DNA of 64,000 nt from Albugo candida (GCA_905220665.1 CAJNAR010000018.1:62001-126000), one strand, 5' to 3'; numbered from the stretch's first letter, positions 22,700 to 35,396 are shown. Translations and numbers: made by a program. Notes: generated by a model not told the origin, from the letters alone.

Positions 22700-23690
22700 A
22701 GAGTATGAAAGTGATCAACAGAAGCGCTGCTAGACTGCGATCTGACTTTGTTCTCAGATGCACGACTATGATGTGATCCCGCATGCTTTACGTGTAAATT
22801 CGAAAGTGCGCATCGTCCAAAGAAGTAACACTTGGACCTTTGATTTAATCACAACAATTGGGTGACATTACCAATCTGTCGCCACAGTTATCTGATAGTT
22901 GCATGGTGTCTGATTCAAAAGTTATGTAATCAAGTGCTTTCATGATGTACCTCCATAAGAAAATTTAATCAGCTAGTATTAATAACCTTTTTGTCACTTA
23001 CAACCTCAGATACCTTCATGCACAGTATCACAAATATTGAACTTTCATTCCTACACTGTCTGCTCTCTGTAAAATCAATGCTTTTAAGTGGAACAGCTGT
23101 ATCGATTATGCGAGATTCAAATTTTGCTACACAAAGTTGGTTTGCTCACTCTAGGGTCTACTTGCACGGCCTTAAGAAAGTTTCACTTCGGGAATAAGTC
23201 GTCCCCACCGTTCGTCTCACGGTAGAAGTTTAGCTTGACCACGTCTAGACAAAGTAGACTTCTGGCTATCACTTTGTGATTACTTTCTCCAATTTTGATC
23301 TTCACAGTTTGCCATCAGCTATTTCTGTATACTTTGAGTTTCATCAGTTTCGCATTTCATCCCTTGAGTTTTCTTGGATTAATAGCGCTACCTCGTTTCT
23401 TGTTTTCGATATCGATTCTATTTGTCGTCTTCCACAGTCAAACTGATGAATTGATCATGTGTGGACTACTCTACCAGGACATCATGAATACGTGGTAGAG
23501 CAGAAAATTGAAGTAATACAAACCATACGTTAAACTGGACGCTATAGGGAACCTATTGTATAAGAAGAATTCAAGATATGCAAAGCGGTGACTATGGGTA
23601 ACCGAACATAACTCGTGGTATTTGATTAGTGTTACTTGTGCGGCTATAATCTTGACAAAATATTGCCTTTCGTTCGTCATCAAAAGAACA
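22700..23690. other. Intergenic, no supported feature
   Basis: Short hydrophobic frames at 22991-23197, 23295-23498 (plus) and 23471-23683 (minus) show no motif, no splice partner and no match elsewhere in the window. Confidence 0.4.
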
Positions 23691-24120
23691 GGTTATGATC
23701 TGACGTGGCGCGAGAGAAGATAAAGAAGCTTGACGACTTGCTCAGGACGGCAATTACTTACATCGGGATTTCAAAATGAAAAACATTCTCGCGCGCAAGG
23801 GGCTGTTGATCCACATCATGGAAATGGAGACTGCGGGCGATTCGGACGCTGATTGGGAAGTGAAGGACATAAGCTCTTTGCATTTATCGCTTGAGTAGTC
23901 GAAGTGGAGCATCAGTCAAAGATTCGCCGTGCGATAACAGCCACGGAGTTGTGTTACTACAACAGACGCAACCTCTAGAAAAAAGAAGCTCTGAGTCCAC
24001 GACTACATGGCCAGCTACATAGATCGCTTCGACGTGCTCACGCTGAGTATCAATCATTTGCGAACTTTTTTTGTTGGTTGGAAGACAAAAAGAACGGACA
24101 GAAGGCCAAAAAGTTATACC
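23690..24120 (+). mobile_element. Possible copia-type gag remnant
   Basis: A short plus-strand frame at 24007 begins M-A-S-Y-I-D-R-F-D-V-L-T-L-S, resembling the 'YxxRFDxL' segment of Ty1/copia gag (UBN2-type) domains. The preceding 300 bp give broken gag-like phrases in shifting frames. There is no LTR or neighbouring pol sequence, so this would be an isolated fragment. Confidence 0.35.
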
Positions 24121-24547
24121 TCACGTGCTGATCGGTACTTTCATCATACTTGTAACTTTGAGTTCATTTCAAACGAGTACTTTGATTGTTGAGACTCTTT
24201 TGATAGAACTGAGATTGACTGGTTTCTCGTTGCGATATTAAGCTGGTTTACCTTCCACTATACGACATGAAGACTTGAAATCACCTCGGATGACATTTTG
24301 AGTATTTTTAGCTTCTTACTATAATGCAAGTCATTTATAACCTGTAATTATTATTTTTGCGGCCAAGAATTGAAGAATCATCAAACAAAAACGTCAACGA
24401 ATATAATTGGCGTAAATTCAAACCCCCCAATACCATTCCAACAGCTTTTTCCCCAATCAGATTTAATCTTGATACCAACAATAACCCTGCTCATTTGACA
24501 ACAAAACATATTCCTTTTTTTCTGCCAGCCCATTGATCTAAGCCACA

Positions 24548-26611
24548 TGCCTCGAACATTAAAACAGCAACGTCAGATGAAAGCTATCCGGGCTGCTTAT
24601 GACACAAAAAAGCAAGAAATATATCAAGTTCAACTATTGAAAACAGGAGCGATATATAGGCGGATTTAGAAGTTGAATTTGAGGATTTTGAGGAAGAGCA
24701 AACGGACACTACTATTGTCAGTATTTAGTCTGCTTGTAAACGGCCTTCTCGATACCTTGGAGATTTCGACAGATCAAAACGGCGCAAAGAGCAGCGCAGG
24801 AAAAGCAGCTATTGCTTCAAGAAAGCTAGAGACATACTTCAAGGCGAAAGCCACACAGCGTCGGCCTATAGACTCTGAAAGCGAGTACTCGATAGATGAA
24901 AGACCTCTTTATACTCAGAACAATCTTCAAAATGAGCGCTTGTGAAACTGGGAAAACAAAATGAATAGGAGGAAATTATGCGGCTGCATCTTGCCTCTGT
25001 TGCAGGATACTTCAGACTTATACTCTGCGGCAGTGAGGTATAATTAATTCATTTGCCCATTCTCTAGCGCAGTTTTATTCGATTTATTAACGGTCTATCT
25101 AGATTAAAAAATAGAGAGTTGCTGCCTCGCAAATAATTGCGACGGAGAATGGAAAGGGGCGTTGGTTTTCCGAGATGCTTCGTGGCTGGGGACGTTTATA
25201 TCTTGAAACTGGTTTTTATTCTCGAGAGCAACCAGGGAAAGCATGTTAAAACAATAAGTTTACTAGAGGATAAAGATGTCATTGTAGATGTGCAGCTTTA
25301 CATTCGAAACAATAAATTCTGCATTGTACAAACGGGTTTTACCAAGCATGTCAACGAGCAAATACTTCCAAAAATTGATCCCACCGCATCTATCCTCCTC
25401 AGAACTGTGACCCGCTCTATGAAGTTACTTGGACTACGCTATTAAGAGGTGAAGAAAGGCATGTACGTTGATGGCCATGAACGAGCAGATGTCGGGGCAT
25501 ATCGTACTCAGGTTTTGGAACGAATGAGAATCTATGAGCCATTTATGCGGGAATTTGTTGGGCTGGCAATGGAAATGAAGATTTGGTGTGCCAGAGATGC
25601 CATCATCCTAGTGACGCATGATGAAAGCACATTTGCCACCCATGACGGCTAGAAGAAGCAATTGCTTCCTGATGGCGAACAGCCACTGTGGAAGAAGGGG
25701 GCTGGAAGACGATACATGTCAGCGAACTCCTGACTGATTTTGGTAAGTCTATTATTTTAGAGTTTTTCGCTCATTACTTTAATCAAGAGTTAACACCTTC
25801 TGTCGTTATTCAAAGGGGTAGACTAGCTTTGAAAAAAGCAAAGAAGCTTCAACGCAGCAATCTTCCAGAAGAGGCCTGCATAATCACATACCCCGGCAAG
25901 AACTATGATGGTTTGTGGATTCCGGAAGACCTCCATAAGCAAGTCCGGGATGCCGCGATTCCCATTTTCGATGCGCAGTTCCCAATGCAAAAGCTCTCTT
26001 CACTCCGACAAAGCGACTAGCCACGCAGCATTTGCTGAAGATGCTATTGTATCTCAACGGATAAATCTTGGACCGGGAGGAAAGCAACCGATGATGCGGA
26101 ATGGAATGTTTGGAGATGGGACATCGCAACCCATGGTATTCCCCGCAGATCATCCTCTGGCCGGCCAACCAAAGAGCATAAAGATCGTTCTGCACGAACG
26201 CAACCTCTGGACGAAAAACCTTCGCCTGGATTGCCTGGGTAAGTTTGGTGGTACAGGTAGCTGCTGCGGTCGCAGTGTTACTCAGAACCATCCAGACTTT
26301 AAAGCTCAAAAAGGTTTGTTAAAAGAGACAATCCCCGCGGCGGGCCATCTCATCATATTTATCAACGATACGCAAAGAAAAATTGCGATTACACATGGAA
26401 AGGATTGGTCGCGACAGTTCCGAAAGCACTTGCATCAGTTTTGCTCGCAACAATCCGTCGCCATGCTAGAAAGCGCTTCCTTTATAGGGATGTGTATCGG
26501 AAAGATCTAACCGAAAAAGCCGCGGAATATGCTATGAAAAAGTACCGATCACATCGAAGAGTTCCAGACTCAATTCACACAGACAGCAATGCTTTAGTAG
26601 CTACTGTATGA
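24548..26611 (+). mobile_element. Decayed DNA transposon, DDE-superfamily transposase relic
   Basis: Frames 25137-25445, 25449-25652, 25688-26020, 25905-26510 and 26405-26611 together spell one transposase broken by stops and frameshifts. Family landmarks in order are Y-V-D-G-H-E-R-A-D-V, H-D-E-S-T-F (first catalytic Asp region), Y-P-G-K-N-Y-D-G-L-W, A-I-P-I-F, N-L-G-P-G-G-K-Q-P-M-M-R, the F-P-A-D-H-P-L block, and the C-terminal A-E-Y-A-M-K-K-Y-R-S-H-R-R-V-P. This pattern is known from large DDE transposases widespread in fungi and also seen in oomycetes. A start at 24548 (MPRTLKQQRQMKAIRAAYD) is plausible. I found no terminal inverted repeats by eye. It cannot encode active enzyme. Confidence 0.75.
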
Positions 26612-26654
26612 AGCTGTAAGTATAGTATGAAGATAGTATATTACATTTGTACTG

Positions 26655-26677
26655 AAACCCTAAACCCTAAACACTAA
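26655..26677. repeat. Short interstitial telomere-like repeat (CCCTAAA)2
   Basis: Two full CCCTAAA units plus partial flanking units lie about 45 bp after the transposase relic. TTTAGGG is a telomere repeat type known in oomycetes. With only about 2.5 units, chance cannot be excluded. Confidence 0.5.
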
Positions 26678-26999
26678 TTTGCCCACTGATGGTAACCAAA
26701 GTTTACGCTTTGATAGGAAATACTAGTTAAAGCTAGAGAAACAAGGCAACTTTTAGAGCATTATAAATTAACCAGAAATCATCCCATTTGAAATCCAAGC
26801 CTTTTATTTTGAAGCACCAGACTGTATCTATCATATAAAATCTCTTTTTTGTTATGCGATGATTTATACGGGAAGAGTAGTGAATTTATTACTAAGGCCT
26901 AAAAAGTTGCAGGTTATAGGTGTTGTGCACTGTGCGTCTGGATTTTAAATAACATGTTCTGGCTGGAAACGGAATGAGTGTGGTTGATTTTTTCATGCG

Positions 27000-29075
27000 T
27001 TGATAGCGATGTATTTACAAGCTAAATGTATTGTGCAAGATGATTCCCTGCATGCCGTTGTCGAAATCATTGATTCTTTTACCACGATACCACGTTATTA
27101 GCTCTCTAGACATGAACATGTCAACGAGCCGGCCCCTGAGTGGTATGGTTTCTGTAAAATAAGTTATAGTCGGACTTTTAAATTCGACAAGAATGTGCCA
27201 CACGCGTTTGTAAAAAATATTCGAATCATTCTAGTCGCGCTAATGCAGGCAAATCGATGGAGCATCCTTTTCTAGATCGCGAATTGTATCGGATCACTAA
27301 CTACCCAATGGATGGATACCGATTCGAAGTTAATTGCACAAACACAGTGTTTTCTTTGATCTTCACCAGCTTGTCGTGAATAGCGAGAGGACGAATCGAA
27401 AGATGGTTTCGAATACCTGGTTTGATGGGCTCTTGAGCTGATTGATAATCTGGAATTCCGTGCGAAGAATTGTCTCACACTGCTATGGATTTTGAAGCTG
27501 AGTGCACGAAAATATTCATTCCAGCTTTGGCAAAACCGCTGCACCATATTTTACAATGCGAAGAGCATGCGACCAGCTGATATGATCAAACCTAGCTATC
27601 AGGAACCCAGTTGAGTTGGGTACTTCTAGTTGATGTTGTAGACTTACGATAGCCATTTCTATATATACCATAGACAGTCGCCGTGCGCGCTGAGTTACTT
27701 TTAGAAAACTATTTCTTTTTTTTACAGCCAGGTCAGACCAATTTTTACTGACCGATGAGACTTGCTCTTTCTCATGTTCGATAGCTAAGATATACGCATA
27801 GCTCGTCGATTCTACCGCGGCTGAATCTTTATATTTCCTTTCAAAACAATGCGGTCGACAACTACCACCCACCTACCAGTACGACGATGATAGTAGAACA
27901 TTGGAGTGCGCTGAACGATAATGACGAGATTCAATCAAGATAGCATACCACCATAATTACAATTGGATGCAGCTAAACGTTTTTCCCATCTCGTGAGAAA
28001 GCAAACAAGAAAAATTCCCCTTAATGAAACTTTTCATTTTGCCGGTCGCTCCAGTCGATTCACGAACTAGTTCCAGTACCTATTTCCATCGGTGTATTTT
28101 GCTTTTCATCACACTTTAAAGGAGCGTCACTAGCGTCGTGATACCATGAAAGTGCCTGAAAGTGGGCAGATGCGACAAGATTGTATGTGTAAATTTATTT
28201 AATGATCAGAAGTTGATGCAACACTTCCTTCATTTGGCGACCATCAAGTATCCCATGCGAGAAGCTTCTATTCTTGGTTAAATTATTTCTTTAAGCTCCA
28301 TTCATGGATGATAAAACAGAGATGTGATGTTTCGTCCCCACGGAAAGTAGTCATTACGCTAACGCTTTTAACTGCATGACTATCCAACCATCTATTGATG
28401 CTATTGGAGTTTGATATTCCATCATATAAACGATTGGATTAGCTGGATATTAACACTGTGGTGAGTCTGGTAGTGTGATGCTATTAGGAAACTTGAAGCT
28501 ATCTCAACTGGTAACATTTTAATTCTCTATAGCTTACCACGTTTTATTAAAAGTTCATCTACTTTGCAGAAAATATAAGCATCTTTCCGACTGAAGTTTT
28601 TTACTGAATCTGTAGAGAATACAGAGGTCCGACGTAGAATTGTTATGACTTATATGGGATGAGATCGATTTTTCCAAGCGGAAAAGAGCAGTTTTTGTTG
28701 TGCTATTTGCTTGTGTGAGGCAAGTGAAAGACGAAAACCGAATATTCCACAGCAACATTGGTGTAAAAACAGCGCTCATCCAGCGAAAGCGAACGGGATA
28801 CGACATCGCTACTCGCTGAGATACCGCATGATAGTTCGCTTTCTATCTTCATGACTAATTTGAAGGCACCTCGCCAAATTTCTTTTATTTGACTAATCAT
28901 CTTATGGGCATTCGATCGTGAATGTTTCAATACCTATCGAATCTGATGGCGTCTCAGTAGATATTTAACACCCGGTCTAATTATCCCTGATAAATAGATC
29001 AATGTTGTATCAATCGAAAAGTCACGAAAACGTCCGGATAATCTCCAGCATGTCGATGTAGTATTTCAAAATTTC
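27000..29075 (-). repeat. Degenerate LINE-related element, copy 3, 3' part
   Basis: It aligns in the same orientation with about 16.4-18.83 kb of copy 2. Examples are 27500-27560 with 16870-16940, 28555-28620 with 18173-18240, 28720-28860 with 18390-18510, and 29030-29070 with 18780-18820. Similarity stops at about 29075, where myosin-derived sequence starts. The rest of the same element resumes at 35397 (copy-2 coordinate about 18835). Confidence 0.65.
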
Positions 29076-29079
29076 AGTT

Positions 29080-31595
29080 TGAAATCGCCAAATTGCTTGC
29101 CTTGTTTCCTTATACCAGTGCCGACCGCGAAACGCTTTGAAAATGCTTTGTATCCTCGCTGCTGTGAGATATTGACATCTGACTCGCAAAGAATAGAGTC
29201 GATGATAACTGTCACGTTTACAGAATACAAGCGTCTTTCCAATTTGTATATCGAGGTCTTTCAAGGATTCCTCGTGCTCGTGCTTGAGGATGGTTGAAGA
29301 GAACACTTTGCTTGATCACTGAGTGCAGACATACACCCAGACCGATCCTGACATCCTGTTCTGCTGTTTGAAGCCGTGCGGAATCCTTCGTAATTGTACT
29401 TTCTGCAGCTTGGAATGGGCATGCAAAAGTCGAGCAGTATATCCACATCGAGCGGTTTTGGCTGCTTCAACGATTGCAACAGAATGTAATTGCTCGAACA
29501 TGCGGATACGATTGAATGCATTTGGCTCTTTGTCTTCATTCGTTTTCAGACAACGGATATAGTGAGGTGAGTTTCTCCTATTTTGTTGATCAACAGATCG
29601 AGTTGCGAGCGAAATTAGAATGAAAGACTGGAACATCAGTGTGTAGAGGCCTTACGATCGCATGCACGTTTTGATTTGGTCAGATTGTCCATCTCTTCTG
29701 AATCTTCCGGTTGTTGGACATGTTCCTTTTTCTCGGTCCAAAAGACGTTCTCTCTTCGACATTCCAATCCGATAGAAGCAATGATTATATTCGACGATGG
29801 AAAGAGAATATCTGAAATTTTGCCGGTGCATCGACATTCTATTCCACAAAAGGATCGATTGTGCAGATAACTTGTCCGCAAAGTGTCGTATGTAAAACTG
29901 CGATTTTGCTTGCTCTATTTTGATGCGGTAAACATGTTTTTGTCGATCATCGGGGCAATACTGCTTGTCGGAATCGAAGATAATTTTTTATTCGTAATGC
30001 ACGAGGTACCCTTCGGTGGCTCGTGGCTCGTGACTCTGTTACAGGACCCACACAAGCGACATCGACAAAATTCAGTCGCAAGACTTTCGTTTGAGCCATT
30101 CGGAAGCATCCAATCCTGATCCAAGAATGAAAGCCCATTCTGTCGATGATCAAATAGCTCCAAACACGTTGAATAACTCGGACATTGTATCGCTCTCCGT
30201 TCAATTCCTTCTGAACCATACAATTGCTGCTGGTTACCAAAGACGGAGTCACTAAATTGAGTCTGAAGACGTTCATTTGCACGATTAATACACAATTGCT
30301 CAAAGCCAAAAATGTCCAATATACGATCGTCAGAATCTCCGTCGAGTCATTCGCGGGAGACGCTTGATCGGTCGATGAGCTGCCACTCGACCGAGAAGAC
30401 GTGTTCTCGTCGATTAGATACGTCCGTTTGCGTCCTCTCCAATTTGTGTTCTGACTCATTCGTTGTACCAGCCACGTAAACAATCGAATGTATATTGATC
30501 TCATGAATGAAAACTTAATGTCCATAGCTTGTTGGTCGACAAATCTGATCCAAACCGATTCTCCTCCAGCACAAATGTTTCGTGTCGTCGACATCCAGCA
30601 ATTGTGCAGTTGACTTAAAGTGCGAATTATTTCCCGACAGTAAGACTTCATCTTGAGCTCCTTGAGTGAAATGCACGTTACCCAACTGGAGGATATCTGC
30701 CAGTATGAAGATAAAGAATCTCACTCGCCCTGAAATTCCAACTTCATTCATCGCTCGCACTGTCTCTGAGAACCGAAAGCCGTACATTTTCCTCTCTTCC
30801 ATTGTCAGATTCTCGAGTTAAGCACTTCAAATTGATTCAGGCATTCTCGATTAATTCCCCGCTCTTCTTGCATTCTCGCTTGTGCGCCTTCCAAATGTCT
30901 CTCATTTTTGTGACTGATATAATACGCTCACAGCTCCAGTAAGTATATATCGATTTCCGCATTAACAGTTCCTTTCGTTCTGTGATTAAATTGCAGTCGT
31001 AACAGTTTACCAAATCGACTGCTATTATCATTTTGGATCGTGCGAGCGTTACCAAAGGATTCCAATATCGGATTGATTCGCAGGATGCGCTGTAAATTTC
31101 TCTTTGGATGCCTTGCGACGAAAACGAACACATATTAGGAAATGCATCAGGAACGTGCGCGTTTCAGTCTTCCCGGCAACGATTTCTCCACTCACGAGAA
31201 TCGTTTGATTCCATTGATTTTGTATTAGATTACTGCATGCTTTTGCGGCTATCGCACAGACATGAGACGGTAATTTACGTATATCTCAAAATGGTACAAA
31301 CTTACACACACATGTTTGTTACAAAGCGATTTGCTCGATAGAATAATAGGACGCGTTGGGTGTGAAGGGATTTACAGCAAACAGGATCTCGTCCGTGAAC
31401 GTGTGAAATCAGATTTTCCTTGAATCGTCGGTAAACAGCTTCTAAAGCAGCGGGCTCGTGCACGTATTGGCCTTCGAGAAGGCAGTGTAATTTTGTGTAA
31501 TCTTGAGTATTCTCTTGCAATAAAATTGAATTAGTATCGTGCCCGTAAGAGAGAGAATTTTGTTCCATGATTTGTTTATCCTCAATCTCAGGCAA
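29080..31595 (-). pseudogene. Myosin heavy chain pseudogene (motor to IQ region)
   Basis: Minus-strand fragments in several frames follow the myosin order. An H-E-P-A-A-L segment lies near 31.5 kb and a P-loop-like G-E-I-V-A-G-K-T-E near 31.17 kb (the canonical form is GESGAGKTE, so two positions are altered). Then come [10 protein letters not shown] and N-S-S-R-F-G-K (about 31.0 kb), Y-L-L-E, D-I-F-G-F-E and E-Q-L-C-I-N-x-A-N-E-x-L-Q around 30.3 kb, S-P-H-Y-I-R-C-L-K-T-N-E near 29.55 kb, and an IQ-like helix near 29.1-29.2 kb. Stop codons and frameshifts separate the pieces, and no consistent set of splice sites restores them. The N-terminal and tail regions are missing. Motor function is excluded in this state. 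It lies inside the split LINE-related copy 3. Confidence 0.8.
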
Positions 31596-31599
31596 ACGC

Positions 31600-32103
31600 G
31601 TGGGAATTTATAAGAAATCTTGGGGAAATGAGTGGAATCTATTCATACTATCAGGGGAAATGCGTGGGATTGTATCAGGAAACCAAGGATATCTAGAATC
31701 GGAATTCAGCAAAAACCGGGGAATTCTTAGCGAGTGTCCACTGAGAAAGCCTTATCTTCCCGATCGAGTCATGCTTTCACCTATGTGTTCGTCTCGTTTT
31801 TTTTCCGTTTCAGGAATTCCTCTTCATGCAACCAAGATTGAGCAAAGCAGTACAAACGTCGTGTTTCCATTTCTTACCTACGGTTTTGACCTAGCTACGG
31901 TGAAGCGGTACTTTGTTTAGAGACAATAAAATTTTAAAGGTTTCTTAAAGTTCCTTTCTTAGGATTTGAAATCGTAATAGATATGGAACACCCTCGCGAT
32001 TACAACTCTTTCATTCTCCGACTAAGCTATCCTTGTGAATTTTGACTACCCATTTTTCGATTTGCTCTCAACTTAACATTTCAGATTGAACGAATTGAGA
32101 AGA
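31600..32103. other. Spacer between myosin relic and secreted-protein gene
   Basis: A 117-codon plus frame (31567-31920) has no recognisable content. Bases 31590-31690 contain three loose GGG(A)AAT...TGGGAAT-like units. A possible splice acceptor (ACATTTCAG) lies at about 32076-32084, so an upstream exon of the following gene cannot be excluded. Confidence 0.35.
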
Positions 32104-32999
32104 ATGAAACATATTGCTGTTCAATGGATGGGGGTCATCGCATTCATGATGATCAATTCGAGTCGGCAGATGGATAAGCAAGGTCAGGTGTCTGGGAAGG
32201 GAGTCGATGAAAACACGCAAGCACATGGGGTCATTGAGTTATTTGGAGAACTTATGAAACGCGCTAATGACAACAGCGGTATGTAGCAGCCTTAACAACG
32301 AATTTCGATCCGATTGCCACTGTTTTCTTTCATCCATTGAATATAGAGAACGCGGTACTTTCACCTAAAGAGGTAACTGTAGGAGTGTGGCGTATATTCC
32401 AGTACTATAAAGCCGTGGAAGACAGTAAGAGCACCACTTACAATTCTCGTCTAAATAATTACCTTGTTCTCGCGTGTGTGCGTCGATAGAAAAACCCGAC
32501 AATGAACGCATCCGTTATCTCGAAGATGCACTAACAATACTCGGATCATCGAATCCGAGCTCTAAACATTCATGCGTTACCGAGAAGGACTACATGGAAG
32601 GTTAGTTGCTGCGGAATCAGTCATTTGTCCCTCTATATGACAAACGATACGCTAATAGCATTATCAAGTCTGGCTATATACTTTAAAGTGCAACTTCCAG
32701 AGAGCAATTTGGCAAAGAACGATCTAACACCTAATGTGTTACTTCAAATAATACACAACGCTCGGTCGGTACTCGAAAAGGACAGCGAACACACGTCTGC
32801 AAGCAATAAAAGTACCAGCTCCAGCAGTCGTGGTGAAGGCAGAAGATTGCGTGAAATCACCGAAGCAGATGGAGACAAACGCCAGGACGTGCTATCACTA
32901 CCATCGACGCGGCTGGAAGAGACATCTGCCTCGGCATGCAGAAAGAACATCAAATCCAGCAAGGAAAGAAAGGGGGGAAAGGAGAACTGGCGACACTAA
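32104..32999 (+). CDS. Small secreted-type protein, three exons, unknown function
   Basis: Exons 32104-32278, 32490-32600 and 32689-32999 join in frame (both junctions phase 1) to give 198 aa. The introns are 211 and 88 nt (GTATGT...GATAG; GTTAGT...AAAG). The N terminus (MKHIAVQWMGVIAFMMINSS) fits a signal peptide. The mature part has a short helical stretch with one Cys, a Ser-rich linker (about 128-142) and a Lys/Glu-rich tail. I recognise no family. An R-R-L-R at 147-150 is too far from the N terminus to count as a standard RXLR motif. The gene lies within the 6.3-kb insert that splits a LINE-related repeat, next to a myosin relic. Splicing is inferred only from consensus sites and frame consistency. 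Confidence 0.5.
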
Positions 33000-35396
33000 G
33001 TGTGACAACGAATTTTTCCGATCCAAGTCGGTAGCACATGATAAGAATGACCCATCCAATATATTCACTTGTTGAGCGAAGATACGTTTTCTTTAATTAG
33101 TACGAAGCCCAATACAATTTATCCAGCGGTTTCTTTAATCCAAAGCTTGGCCAAAAGCTATTACTCTCGGTGCAGTGACGCGGCCCCTTTAATGGCATTT
33201 GCTATAATATCCGCGCCAGCTTCAATGAAACCTTCGCTTCACAACAAGCCAGATTTTTCGCATAATATCGTGACTGTCCTGCCTGTCCTTCCTTAGTTAA
33301 ATGGTAATGTTTCGGCTCGCATAGATAGCATGAGACATACTGAGGGTACTTTGAGCCAAACACAAATCAACACGCTCATGCTAGACTCAGTTCAGATTCA
33401 GTGATGGTTTCCGAATTAGTATTCTTGTCGACCAAACAATTGACCTTCCAACACGATGACCAATATAACGTAGACGAAGGCACCTTGAAAATTTATCTAC
33501 TCGTGCATCATATATCTTGATAAGCTCCATAACTGTTACTTTTGTCCGACATCACTTTCTCATCGGAATGGAGCAAACTGGTGCAGGTTTGAAGGGTGGA
33601 CGACGGAAGCGGTATCAGGGGAGCTTCCAATTGATACTCCACGGCCCACCCACTGTCTTTTATTCAGATCTCGTTTCACATCGAGTCTTAGTAAATCAAA
33701 TGAGTCGCAGAATGTCTATCCCTTCGGCTCACGCAACACTCCATCGAGGCATCGAGCACTCAGAACGAGTCAAATTGCTGTAACGCTTCGGATATTTCAA
33801 AGAAAGAGATCCGATGGTGATATAAGAAATAGAAATTGTTGAGGCAAAAGCCTCATTGGCCGGAAGTAAAATCTGTCAGGAGTAGCGACCCGCATGGAAG
33901 TAGCACAGCAACAACGACGAAGCCACGGTGAGCTTCAGAAACTCAAAGCTCAAAACGGCTGTCGCCACGAAGGTAATGAACGTCTTCAACCTAGAATTAG
34001 ATGATGCCAACTAGCACAATGCTGTAGAAAAGTTAGATCAACAAAATTGTGAGAACCCTGAAAAGGCAAAGCTCCATAGTCGGTACCGATCATGTGATAG
34101 CTTGCGATGGTCGAGGCATCTTTGGTGGAAATCAATCGTATCGAGTAAGCCTGTTTCTTTGCTTCTATGTTCGGTTCTTATCTTCCAATTGCTTGAGTAG
34201 GCACAAACTGCTGAAAGCCTTTTCGCATTGTAATCGTCATCAATCTACTACCATGTCGCGATTGAGTGAGCGTATGCGCTATATGACGATACGTCGAATT
34301 GATTAATTTCAATTTTGAGAAAATGAGCGAGAGCGCCGAATCTACCCACCATTTTGATTTCTAAGAAGAGGTGGTTGTTCAGCGATCCAAAAGCGAACTT
34401 GAAACTAGCGCCAAACGATTACCCTGATCGAAACGCTGGGTCGGAAGAAGCTGCAATACGCGGTCCTGATCGATCCAAACAAACGACGATAGTGAGACCT
34501 CTTGGCTGAGACTGCCAAGGGAATCGAAGTTGAAAGTTTGGATGTGGAAGCAATGTGTGGTTCAAACAATTCGTTGGCACAGTTTTCAGCAAAATCATAC
34601 TTTCAATTCCGACTTCAAAGCTTAGCATCGTTTTGAATCAAAATCGATAATCAAGATGCTTTTCTGGACTGTTCATCTGACATGTAATCACTTCATTTCC
34701 TGCATTTGTACAAACCACGTCCATCTACTCATTCTCTTGATATCCTTCATAGTTGCTTTATAGTTCACCTACAACACATCTTATTTGTCCCAAGCAATGT
34801 GCTTTGAACAGATTTTGCTGGTGTCATTGATTCAATACTAAATTTACCTCTGGCTCCATCGCTGGGTGAGTTTGCTTATTTTAGCTCGATTTTCGGGGCA
34901 CCCGTTCCTCCATTTGAGCCCAGTATTGCTAAATTTCGTGTGTGATTGCTTCCTGCTGTGTCTCCGTGGTATTTATCGCTCTTTTATTTGCGTTCCGTCT
35001 CACTATAGAAAAAATCCTGGAACTCTAATAATTGTAGCGAGAGTTTCTCACTGCCGGGGTTCTATTTCGAGACACAATGACCTGGTCCTGAAGTGGTTGA
35101 AGCTTCCTTGAATTTCTTCACGTTGAATATGGATCTGTCGCTTTCCCTCATTGTAGAGATTTCTCCGCTAATGAGACTGCAGGTAGTCCATTAAACAACT
35201 AATCCCCAAGAAGATCACATCGAGCTTTGTGTGGGAGCTTTACAACATAATCCGATGAAATGAGTATATCGGTTTCGATCGTTCCGCGTTAGATGAGAGA
35301 AATCTTCCTACCCTTTTCAGTTTCGTAATAAAAGTGTCTTTGAGTAGCATCGCTCCAAATGTCGCAAATGCGCGCTTCGTATTATCTGAACTCTGG
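33000..35396. other. Spacer with short frames, no recognised gene
   Basis: Frames of 65-88 codons (33069-33296, 33517-33783, 34049-34306 plus; 34419-34628 minus) have no motif I can name. The stretch around 34400-34630 gives a coding-like plus-strand phrase broken by stops, so it could be a decayed exon. The right boundary is where the LINE-related repeat resumes. Confidence 0.35.

Larger units (their letters stand above)
19880..22700 (-). repeat. Segmental duplication, unit A (intact CCG locus)
   Basis: The whole interval aligns in the same orientation with about 48.38-51.12 kb: the gene, about 700 bp of 3' flank and at least 60 bp of promoter. Anchors in the 3' flank include matching blocks at 20050-20090 and 48540-48580, 20260-20300 and 48745-48790, and 20340-20400 and 48830-48880. 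The offset stays near 28.4-28.5 kb, so the duplication is nearly colinear. The flank contains short frames (19880-20080 minus, 20269-20550 plus) that are not preserved in the other unit, so I treat them as non-coding. Confidence 0.75.

Noticed and set aside
31567..31920. 117-codon plus frame
   Set aside because: No motif, no signal peptide and no splice partner; it overlaps the 5' end of the myosin relic.
32544..32557. Reading the 198-aa secreted protein as an RXLR effector because of R-R-L-R
   Set aside because: The motif is at residues 147-150 (DNA about 32842-32853), far beyond the 30-60 range typical of RXLR effectors, with no acidic EER block.
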